Made by a program: the position numbers and the translations under genes. 12,677 bases of DNA from Coriobacteriales bacterium (GTDB taxonomy: Bacteria > Actinomycetota > Coriobacteriia > Coriobacteriales > UBA8131), in contig JAISMZ010000295.1 of assembly GCA_031276475.1 (NCBI GenBank), forward strand, positions 1 through 12,677. The letters run 5' to 3'. Below the pieces are notes generated by a model. It did no database searches, was not told the origin of the DNA, and worked only from the letters and a program-made list of their open reading frames with translations. Positions 6,146 through 12,369 of this stretch are shown here, one piece after another. How positions within the stretch are numbered: position 1 is the first letter of the stretch; the number at the start of each line of letters is the position of its first letter.

Positions 6146-8785
6146 CTACTCCAGCTGCTGTTCGATGTCAATCTCCATGATTGACACGTTATCGCGCAGA
6201 TGGCGGGCGGTCTCGCGGGAGATGCGGCCGGCCTTGCGTTGGCGCTCGATGGCCTCGCGTTCGTAGTGCAGGGCCCGGGTTTCAATATCGAGCACCGAGA
6301 GCTGAAAGTCGGCGAACTTCTCGCGGGAAAGCGCTTGCAGCGGTCGCTCGGCATCCCTTAAGCGGTCGCGACGCCGGCGCAGGTCGCCAGCCATCAGGTT
6401 GATCGCCGCAATCGGTGCGTCTGGCTCGGCCATCAATCTGTCCAGGCGGCGCAGGGCCATCCGGTAGTTCTCGTTTTGCAGCTCGATCAGCGCCACGCGC
6501 ATCGGACGTCGGGGCGGCTTCTGCGCGCCGGGGTGCTCGCGCCGCCAGCGTCGCCGTGCCCGCAACTGGCGAGCCGCCTGCCTGAGGATGTCCAGCAGCA
6601 TCCAACGCTTCTCGCCATGGTGCTCGATGTGGCCGAGCAGGCGGCCCATCTGATAGAAGTAGACGATCCCCACCATAAACGAGACCTGGCCCTGGCTGAC
6701 CAGCTCCAGGGTGTGCTCGCGTGACCAGTTTACAATACGGCGCCGCAGTTCTTCTTCTTCTGGATTAAAGACGGCGTTATCTCGCAGCAGCCGTCGCAGG
6801 CGGTTGTCGTATTGGCGGATCACCGTATCGGCGGCGGAGCGGCTTTTTGGCGTGGCGTGTTCGCTGATATCGCGAATCACACTGCGATAGATGGTGGAGA
6901 TCGCCCGCAGCTCATCATCGGCGGTGGGCTCCTGCTCGTGACGTGGCGCGATCAGCGGCACCAGAAAGTTTGCCAGCACCAATGAGAGGACGATGATCCC
7001 GGAGGCCAAAAAGAGCAGCAGGTTGCGCTCCGGGAAGGGCGAGCCGTCCGGCAGCAGCAGGGGTGCGGTAAGCAGCAGCGCCAGCGTGATGGCACCCTTA
7101 ACGCCCATCAGGGACATCAGCAGGGCGTCGTGCAGATGCGCGCGCCGATAGCCGGGACAGCCCCGCTCCTCGGCGGCGGCAGCGCGGGCGGCGGCGCGGG
7201 CCTGCAGGCGGGCCTGAACGCGAGCGGCGCGGGCCTTGCCCTGGGCCTTGTCGGAGCGCTCGAAGTGCGCGGCGATGCGCTCCTCGAGGCTGTTCAGGTC
7301 GATGGTCACGCGCCGCTCCGCCGGCAGGCCGTCGGCCTCCAGCGAGTCGTCGGCATCCAGGGGATCGTCGGCTTCCAGCAGGTTGTCGGATTCCAACGGT
7401 GAGCTGGCTCCCAGCGGGTCGTCGGCCTCTGGCAGGGCGGCAGCTCTCAACGGCTTGTCGGCTTGCGGCGAGGCAGCGGCTCCCAGCGCTTCGCCGGCTT
7501 CGTTAAGCACGACGGCCTGCCTAGGGAGGCGCCGATGAATCATTGCACGGCCATCTTCCGGCCAATTTGCCCCAGCCCTGTCCGGGCAAACAACGCCATT
7601 ACCGCAAGTAGTGGCGTCGTTTCCCCAAACAGACCTGGGGCGAATTGACTCGGAATCTGGCGCACAAGCATTCATCGGCGCCTCCCTGGCTGAGGTTGCC
7701 GCGTCATCCTCCACAAGTTTGTCTTTAGCCGAAGCGATGGCGACGTTGCGGCGGATCACCAGCACCCAGACAAAGCGGATCGCCAGGATCGCCAGCAGCC
7801 CGAGCAGCATCGCCAGGAGCATCTGCCCAAAGCCAACCGCGGAGTTGTTCCAGGCGTGAACGGCCAGCGTGGGCAGCTGGGTGCCGAGGATTAAGAAGAC
7901 GATGCCGTTCAGCGAGAAGCCGACGACGCCCCAGACGCTGGTGGAGACGATGTTGTGGCGGGCGTTTTCTGGCGTTTGCCGGCGGCCGGAGAAGGAATGG
8001 AGGATGCCGGCCGCGACCACCGCGATGATGCCCGATACGTGCAGCGACTCGGCGATTAGGAAGACCAGCAGCGGTGTTAGCAGTTCAAAGAGGACGTGAA
8101 AGGTGATGCTCTCGATGCCGCTGGCGCGGATCACCTTAACCACCAGGTAGCGCACCAGCATCAGCACCACGCCGACGAGGACGCCGCCGAGGAACATCAC
8201 CAGGAAGGTCACGGCGATGTCGCCGAAGAACAGCCATTCGCTGAGGCCTGCCGCCGCCGCAAACGGGCCGACCGCCAACGCTGCCAGCGCGAACTGGAAG
8301 GAGACGATTGATGAGGCGTCGTTGAACAGCGCCTCGCCCTGGAGCAGCGAGCGCTGATCGTCGTCAATCTGGGCGGTCTTGCGCATCAGGCCGACCGAGA
8401 CAGCGTCGGTGGGTGCCAGCGCGGCCGCAAAGGCCAGGGCGGCGGGCAAACCGATTGCCGGAATCAGCCAGTCCATGAAGACCCCCACCGCCAGGCAGGT
8501 GGCAAAGACCAAGCCGAGCGCCAGCAGCAGGATCGGCCGTTTGTGCCGCCAGAGCATTGGTTTGTCGGCTTTTTTGGCGTCCTCAAAGAGCAGCGGCGCG
8601 ATGAACAGCACCAGGAAAAACTCCGGGTCGAGCGTGTTGTCGTAGTTGAATACCGGCAGAAGCGAAATGACGATGCCGAGGCCGACCTGCACCAACGGCG
8701 TTGAGATGCGCGAGAGCCGCTGGCTTATCAGATTGCTCAGCAGCACCGCAAAAAGCATCACCAGTATGTATTCGAGGGAGTGCAT
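6146..8785 (-). CDS. CPA1-type Na+/H+ antiporter with a large low-complexity cytoplasmic loop
   Basis: The protein is a membrane exchanger of sodium (or another cation) for protons. From ATG 8785 (MHSLEYILVML) it is 879 aa. Family marks are the helix motif APTDAVS (residues 124-130) and GEALFNDASS (150-159) with the ion-binding Asp156, plus a late helix MGVKGAITLALLL. Residues about 615-879 form a charged helical cytoplasmic tail. Family members usually have short loops late in the membrane domain. Here about 200 residues (347-545) separate two helices and comprise a MITE-like segment (367-421), ten hexapeptide repeats (428-487) and an Ala/Arg-rich coil. The start is chosen because TACAAT ends exactly six bases upstream, which suits a leaderless mRNA. 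ATG 8803 (MPYNST) and an open frame to 8944 are alternatives. The gene is divergent from birA. It may still work, since the insertion keeps frame and sits in a loop. Confidence 0.9.
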   Translation of the reverse strand: MHSLEYILVMLFAVLLSNLISQRLSRISTPLVQVGLGIVISLLPVFNYDNTLDPEFFLVLFIAPLLFEDAKKADKPMLWRHKRPILLLALGLVFATCLAVGVFMDWLIPAIGLPAALAFAAALAPTDAVSVGLMRKTAQIDDDQRSLLQGEALFNDASSIVSFQFALAALAVGPFAAAAGLSEWLFFGDIAVTFLVMFLGGVLVGVVLMLVRYLVVKVIRASGIESITFHVLFELLTPLLVFLIAESLHVSGIIAVVAAGILHSFSGRRQTPENARHNIVSTSVWGVVGFSLNGIVFLILGTQLPTLAVHAWNNSAVGFGQMLLAMLLGLLAILAIRFVWVLVIRRNVAIASAKDKLVEDDAATSAREAPMNACAPDSESIRPRSVWGNDATTCGNGVVCPDRAGANWPEDGRAMIHRRLPRQAVVLNEAGEALGAAASPQADKPLRAAALPEADDPLGASSPLESDNLLEADDPLDADDSLEADGLPAERRVTIDLNSLEERIAAHFERSDKAQGKARAARVQARLQARAAARAAAAEERGCPGYRRAHLHDALLMSLMGVKGAITLALLLTAPLLLPDGSPFPERNLLLFLASGIIVLSLVLANFLVPLIAPRHEQEPTADDELRAISTIYRSVIRDISEHATPKSRSAADTVIRQYDNRLRRLLRDNAVFNPEEEELRRRIVNWSREHTLELVSQGQVSFMVGIVYFYQMGRLLGHIEHHGEKRWMLLDILRQAARQLRARRRWRREHPGAQKPPRRPMRVALIELQNENYRMALRRLDRLMAEPDAPIAAINLMAGDLRRRRDRLRDAERPLQALSREKFADFQLSVLDIETRALHYEREAIERQRKAGRISRETARHLRDNVSIMEIDIEQQLE
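7325..7504 (-). repeat. Ten 18-bp tandem repeats encoding degenerate hexapeptides (LEADDP-like)
   Basis: Read on the coding strand from 7504 to 7325 the six-residue units are NEAGEA, LGAAAS, PQADKP, LRAAAL, PEADDP, LGASSP, LESDNL, LEADDP, LDADDS and LEADGL. The units diverge progressively but keep exact 18-bp spacing. This supports expansion by slippage followed by drift. The array lies in the cytoplasmic loop of the antiporter (residues 428-487) and ends 20 bp from the MITE-like element. Confidence 0.8.
7523..7687. mobile_element. 165-bp MITE-like element in frame inside the antiporter gene
   Basis: AGGGAGGCGCCGATGAAT at 7523-7540 is the exact reverse complement of 7670-7687. Imperfect pairing extends inward (TTGCACG against TTGTGCG). 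The element fills codons 367-421 of the antiporter exactly, with no stop. The encoded stretch runs from REAPMN to HRRLP and is rich in Cys, Asn and Trp, unlike its surroundings. Its core recurs in the intergenic region at 6001-6060. A possible 3-bp target duplication (CCT at 7520-7522 and 7685-7687) is weak. No transposase is present, so movement would need help from elsewhere. The internal stem is at 7594-7616. Confidence 0.75.
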
Positions 8786-8849
8786 GGTACTATTGTACGG
8801 CATCGGGCCCGTACGACGGACGACATCAATCAGAAACCGAGGACAAAAC
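8786..8849. promoter_or_regulatory. Compact divergent promoter with overlapping -10 boxes (antiporter/birA)
   Basis: On the minus strand TACAAT (8797 to 8792) is followed by six bases and then the antiporter ATG at 8785. That is the geometry of a leaderless transcript. On the plus strand TACTAT (8788-8793) is a possible -10 for birA and overlaps it, so the two promoters may exclude each other. GTACGG 8795-8800 and CCGTAC 8809-8814 form a dyad between them. GAGGA at 8839-8843 is the ribosome site for birA, six bases before GTG 8850. No strong -35 is seen for either gene. Confidence 0.45.
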
Positions 8850-9809
8850 GTGAGAACGCAGATACTCAAGCAGTGTGACTCAACCAACGACCAGCTCAAA
8901 CGCCTGAGTTGCCAGAAAGACTTTCGGCCGCCGTTGGCCGTCATCGCCCGCGAACAAAGTGCCGGACGGGGACGCTGGGGGCGTCGCTGGGCGTCGCCGA
9001 GCGGGGGCGTCTACTTCTCTTTGGTTGTGGAGGCGCCCGCCCCGGTTGAGCGGTTGAGCGCTCTTCCGCTCGTGGTGGCTCTTGCCGTGCACGAAACCCT
9101 GACAGCGTTCTCGCCCCGAGTTGCCCTCAAGTGGCCCAACGACCTTCTGGCCCTGGATGATGCCGGAGTTGCAGCGGGCAAACTTGCCGGTATTCTGGTG
9201 GAGACGCTGGAGCAGATGGCGGCGCCGCGCCTGGCGATCATCGGTGTTGGCGTTAATATCCAGCGGCCGCTGAGTTTCGCAGACGAGCCGCCCACTGCAA
9301 CCCCGGCCTATCTCGGCGATCTGGTGGCGGCCCCCACCGCGGTGGCCGGCCCTGCGGCGGAGGGCAGCCCTGCGACAGCGGCCGGTTCCACAGCGGCGGC
9401 CGGCTCTGCGACAGCGGCCGGCCCTGCGGTGGCCGGCCCTGCGGCGGGGGGCAGCCCTGCGACAGCGGCCGGTTCCACGGCGGCGGCCGGCTCTGCGACA
9501 GCGGCTGGCTCCACAGCAGCGACGGCCCCCGACCCAATCGCCCTCGCGCAGTTGGCGCTGGCGGCCATCGAGGACTATCTCGGGCGCTGGGCGCGTGGCG
9601 ACTACCATTTTGCACCGTTGGTCTCCAGATACCTGCAGCACCTGGCTTTGCTGGACAAAAATATTCCGATGTGCAACACCAGCGGCAAGGAGGTCGGTCG
9701 CGGCACCGTGAGCGGCGTCGACGAGAACGGTGCGCTGCTGCTTGCCACCGCCGACGGCCAGACGCAGGCCTTTTCCTGCGGCGAGATAACGCTGAACCCC
9801 GGTTACTGA
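8850..9809 (+). CDS. birA: Biotin--[acetyl-CoA-carboxylase] ligase (biotin protein ligase)
   Basis: This enzyme makes biotinyl-AMP and transfers biotin to a lysine of biotin carboxyl carrier proteins in the cytoplasm. Motifs in order are STND (11-14), the adenylate loop GRGRWGRRW (39-47), KWPNDLL (94-100) with the catalytic-type Lys94, KLAGILVE (111-118) and GVGVN (132-136). A C-terminal SH3-like segment (GTVSGVDENGALLLATADG) follows. It lacks an N-terminal DNA-binding domain, so it is a class I ligase and not a repressor. GTG 8850 has ribosome site GAGGA six bases upstream. The frame is open upstream to an ATG at 8646, but that part is antisense to the antiporter and is rejected. Residues 167-219 are an Ala/Gly/Pro/Ser tandem repeat inserted before the helix leading to the C-terminal domain. 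Length is 319 aa, longer than usual because of that insert. Confidence 0.93.
   Translation: MRTQILKQCDSTNDQLKRLSCQKDFRPPLAVIAREQSAGRGRWGRRWASPSGGVYFSLVVEAPAPVERLSALPLVVALAVHETLTAFSPRVALKWPNDLLALDDAGVAAGKLAGILVETLEQMAAPRLAIIGVGVNIQRPLSFADEPPTATPAYLGDLVAAPTAVAGPAAEGSPATAAGSTAAAGSATAAGPAVAGPAAGGSPATAAGSTAAAGSATAAGSTAATAPDPIALAQLALAAIEDYLGRWARGDYHFAPLVSRYLQHLALLDKNIPMCNTSGKEVGRGTVSGVDENGALLLATADGQTQAFSCGEITLNPGY
9348..9506 (+). repeat. 72-bp duplication at an 87-bp period in birA
   Basis: Positions 9348-9419 and 9435-9506 are nearly identical (about three mismatches), separated by a 15-bp GPAVA spacer. Each copy encodes GPAA-x-GSPATAAGSTAAAGSATAA, itself built from shorter Gly-Ser/Pro-Ala units. 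The high identity suggests a recent duplication by slippage or unequal exchange. All units keep the reading frame. Confidence 0.85.
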
Positions 9810-9820
9810 AGCGCTTGCGT

Positions 9821-9826
9821 TATACT
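9821..9826 (+). promoter_or_regulatory. -10 box for a leaderless MATE gene transcript
   Basis: TATACT ends six bases before ATG 9833, so the expected transcription start falls on the A of the start codon. There is no ribosome site upstream of this ATG, which supports a leaderless mRNA. The box is only 11 bp after the birA stop. The exporter therefore probably has its own promoter as well as any read-through. No good -35 is visible. Confidence 0.5.
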
Positions 9827-9832
9827 CAGCTT

Positions 9833-11293
9833 ATGGACACTACTCAAAACGACACCTCAACTCCCGAAACCCAGGCGCAGGTCGAACGCCTGGGCACGGC
9901 CAGCGTTCCGCGGCTGGTGCTGGAATTTGCCATCCCCTCAATCATCGGCATGGTGGTCAACGGACTCTATAACATCATCGACGCGATCTTCATGGGCCAC
10001 GGTGTGGGCGCTGCCGGCCTGGCAACGGCAACGGTGGCGGGACCGGCGATGATCTTCTCAATGGCCATCGGCATGCTCATCGGCGCCGGCGGCAACGCCC
10101 TGGTAGCGCTAAAGCTCGGCGAGGGAAAACACGACGAGGCCGAACGAGTGCTGGGTAACGCCTTCACTTTGACGCTGATCGCTGCTGCGGCCTGCACCAT
10201 CCTGATCAACATCTTCATGGACCCGGTGCTTGAATTTTCGGGCGCGACTGCCGATATCTGGAGCTACTCGCATGACTTCATGCGCATCATATCGGTCGGC
10301 TTTATTCTCCAGTTTTTTGGCATGGGATTTAACAATTTCATGCGCACGGCCGGCGCGCCGGGACTGGCACTGGGGACGATGGTCGCCGGCACCATCGTCT
10401 GCATCATCTTAAACTACCTGTTTGTGATGGTGCTCGGCCTGGGCATCGCCGGCTCGGCCTGGGCCACCGTAATCGGGCAGGGACTCAGCGCGGCATTGGT
10501 GTTTTGGTATTTCGTCTTTTACAAAAAAGCACCGTTTCGCATTCGCCTCTCCTGCATGGGCCTGCGTCCGGGCCTGGTGCGCACGATACTGGCACTCGGC
10601 TCGGCATCTTTTGTCCTACAAATCGCTAATACCGTTATCAATTTAATCATCAACAATCAGCTGGTGATCTATGGCACCCTGGACGTCATCGGCTCGGAGG
10701 GAGCGCTGGCCGCCATCGGTGTGGTTCAGCGCATAGCGATGTTTGCCCTCTTCCCGATATTTGGTGTTGCCATCGCTGCCCAGCCGCTGTTCGGCTTTAA
10801 CTTTGGCGCCCAAAACTTCAGGCGCGTGCAGACCGTCTTTAAGGTCTCCTTCATCTGGGTGACCGCCATCGGCATCTTCTTCTGGCTGCTGGTTCACCTC
10901 TTTCCCAACCAGATAATTGGCGTCTTTGGCGTGCGCAGCGACCTTCTCAACTTTACGGTCGCGGCCTTACAGGTGCAGATGTTCTTCATGCCGCTGGTTG
11001 GCCTGCAGATAATCGCCGTGAACTACTTTCAATCTTCCGGCCAACCGCTTAAAAGCATGTTCTTAACGCTGACCCGCCAGCTGCTGTACCTGATTCCCCT
11101 GGTATGGGGCCTGCCGCTGCTCGCCCAGACCTTCCCGGAGCTTTTGGGGATAACCCCGCTGCAAACGCTGTACCACTGCTTCCCGATAGCCGACTGCCTC
11201 TCGGTAGTCACCGCAGGATTGATGACAATAATTGAGTTTCGCAAGCTCAACATCCGCATTCGCGAGCATAACCAGAGTGTGGCAGCTATCTGA
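9833..11293 (+). CDS. MATE-family multidrug/cation exporter
   Basis: This integral membrane protein should expel drugs or other small organic compounds, driven by a proton or sodium gradient. It is 486 aa with about 12 hydrophobic helices arranged as two MatE halves. The first half includes EFAIPSIIGMVVNGLYNIID and the family-typical GAGGNALVALKLGEGK stretch; the second starts near LVRTILALGSASFVLQ. A typical internal segment is MRTAGAPGLALGTM. Length and helix count are normal for the MepA/DinF-like branch of the family, and no insertion is present, unlike its neighbours. The upstream open frame to 9671 overlaps birA and is rejected in favour of ATG 9833, which follows a -10 box. It is 23 bp downstream of birA. 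The substrate cannot be predicted. Confidence 0.9.
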   Translation: MDTTQNDTSTPETQAQVERLGTASVPRLVLEFAIPSIIGMVVNGLYNIIDAIFMGHGVGAAGLATATVAGPAMIFSMAIGMLIGAGGNALVALKLGEGKHDEAERVLGNAFTLTLIAAAACTILINIFMDPVLEFSGATADIWSYSHDFMRIISVGFILQFFGMGFNNFMRTAGAPGLALGTMVAGTIVCIILNYLFVMVLGLGIAGSAWATVIGQGLSAALVFWYFVFYKKAPFRIRLSCMGLRPGLVRTILALGSASFVLQIANTVINLIINNQLVIYGTLDVIGSEGALAAIGVVQRIAMFALFPIFGVAIAAQPLFGFNFGAQNFRRVQTVFKVSFIWVTAIGIFFWLLVHLFPNQIIGVFGVRSDLLNFTVAALQVQMFFMPLVGLQIIAVNYFQSSGQPLKSMFLTLTRQLLYLIPLVWGLPLLAQTFPELLGITPLQTLYHCFPIADCLSVVTAGLMTIIEFRKLNIRIREHNQSVAAI

Positions 11294-11384
11294 TTACCTG
11301 TGGAGGAGGACGCCGCACCTCGCTGCTGTTCCCGTCCTGGCGCAGTGGCCGTCCCCTGGCACGGTACTGACTGCGCCCGCAGCG

Positions 11385-11415
11385 GCCGCCCCGACGCCGC
11401 GGCCGCCGGGGCGGC
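11385..11415 (+). terminator. Strong GC hairpin without U-tract
   Basis: A perfect 9-bp stem sits about 90 bp after the MATE stop. In high-GC actinobacteria terminators often lack a T-run, but this is only suggestive. It overlaps the first copy of the 18-bp direct repeat. Confidence 0.3.
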
Positions 11416-11511
11416 GCCACAACCGCAGTGTCGGACGACCGGAGCGGCGCCGCAACCGCAGCCGCAAGGCAGCTACGCCGGGCGCGACAGCCGCAGGCGC
11501 GCCGCCTGTGT

Positions 11512-11517
11512 TACAAT
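11512..11517 (+). promoter_or_regulatory. Candidate -10 box of yebC
   Basis: TACAAT would start transcription near 11524, giving a leader of about 29 nt with ribosome site GGAAGGA (11541-11547) five bases before ATG 11553. The same hexamer is used at the antiporter promoter. A recognisable -35 is lacking. Confidence 0.45.
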
Positions 11518-11552
11518 CATTCGAAAAAGGAACAGACGCCGGAAGGATACCA

Positions 11553-12311
11553 ATGTCAGGCCACTCCAAATGGGCAACCACCAAGCACCGCAAGGCGGCA
11601 CAGGACGCCAAACGCTCCGCGATCTTCTCCAAATTAACCCGTAACATCACCGTAGCGGCAAAAGAGGGCGGAGATCCCAACCCCGACAACAACGCCTCGC
11701 TGGCGGCGGCCATCGCCAAGGCGCGGGGCTACTCGCTGCCCAAGGACAAGATAGACCTGGCGATAAAGAAGGCCTTTGGCTCAGGCGCCGACGCCGCCAA
11801 CTACGAGACCGTGATCTATGAGGGCTACGGCCCGGCCGGCGTGGCCGTCTACGTTGAGGCCCTAACCGACAACCGCAACCGCACCGCCGCCGACGTGCGC
11901 TCGGCCTTCAATCACTCCGGCGGCAACCTCTCAACCTCCGGCTCGGTGGCCTTTCAGTTTGAGCGCAAAGGGCAGATCACTTTGGATAAGGCCCAGCAGC
12001 CCGACGAGGACGAGTTGATGCTCGCCGTTGCCGAGGCCGGCGGCGAGGACTACGAGGACGCCGACGACGAATGGGTGGTGCTCACCGCGCCTGCCGAACT
12101 GGCCGCCGTGAAGACCGCCCTGGAGCAGCAGGGGCTGGAGGTCAAGGGGCTGGAGCTGGTGATGGAGCCGCTGAACCCCACCGCCGTGACGATCGGCGAC
12201 GCCAAAAAGGTGATGCGCCTGGTGGACAGGCTGGAGGAGCTGGAGGATCTGCAAAACGTCTATCACAGCATGGAGATCACCGACGAGATTGCCGCCGCCT
12301 TAAGTGAGTAG
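11553..12311 (+). CDS. yebC: YebC/TACO1-family translation or transcription factor
   Basis: The N-terminus MSGHSKWATTKHRKAAQDAK is the hallmark of the family. NPDNNASLAAAIAKARGYSLPKDKI and YEGYGPAGVAVYVEALTDNRNRT follow, and the protein ends with the third domain near LEDLQNVYHSM. Length 252 aa is typical. The family was long annotated as transcriptional regulators (PmpR). More recent work on YebC and mitochondrial TACO1 assigns a role in translation, helping ribosomes through proline-rich stretches. ATG 11553 is well supported by GGAAGGA. The frame is open upstream to 11232 but that part overlaps the MATE gene and lacks similarity. In many bacteria yebC sits near ruvC; that context is not visible here, and a DUF3866-like gene follows instead. 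Confidence 0.95.
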   Translation: MSGHSKWATTKHRKAAQDAKRSAIFSKLTRNITVAAKEGGDPNPDNNASLAAAIAKARGYSLPKDKIDLAIKKAFGSGADAANYETVIYEGYGPAGVAVYVEALTDNRNRTAADVRSAFNHSGGNLSTSGSVAFQFERKGQITLDKAQQPDEDELMLAVAEAGGEDYEDADDEWVVLTAPAELAAVKTALEQQGLEVKGLELVMEPLNPTAVTIGDAKKVMRLVDRLEELEDLQNVYHSMEITDEIAAALSE

Positions 12312-12369
12312 GGAGGCTCAGGCAAGTGCTTCTGCGCCCGAGCCACGTTCAAAGGAGCCCGCGACCCCG

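Larger units (their letters stand above)
11294..11552. other. GC-rich spacer between the MATE gene and yebC
   Basis: These 259 bp hold no convincing ORF. GCCGCCCCG 11385-11393 pairs with CGGGGCGGC 11407-11415, a 9-bp stem with a 13-nt loop and no T-run: a possible terminator for the MATE transcript. An 18-bp direct repeat (GCGGCGCC, then A or G, then CAACCGCAG) lies at 11411-11428 and 11444-11461. The last 40 bp are the yebC leader. Confidence 0.5.

Noticed and set aside
7325..7504. CRISPR array
   Set aside because: The 18-bp units are contiguous, degenerate and coding, with no spacers.
7325..7504. Left-handed beta-helix hexapeptide (acyltransferase type)
   Set aside because: The pattern LEADDP does not keep the Ile/Val-Gly positions of that fold, and the site is a loop in a membrane protein.
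8646..8849. N-terminal extension of birA to ATG 8646
   Set aside because: It is antisense to the antiporter gene and unlike any ligase. GTG 8850 has a ribosome site and begins at the conserved first strand.
8786..8944. N-terminal extension of the antiporter to ATG 8944
   Set aside because: It overlaps birA coding sequence and lacks hydrophobic or conserved features; a -10 box points to 8785.
9671..9832. Upstream extension of the MATE gene
   Set aside because: It lies inside the C-terminal domain of birA in another frame.
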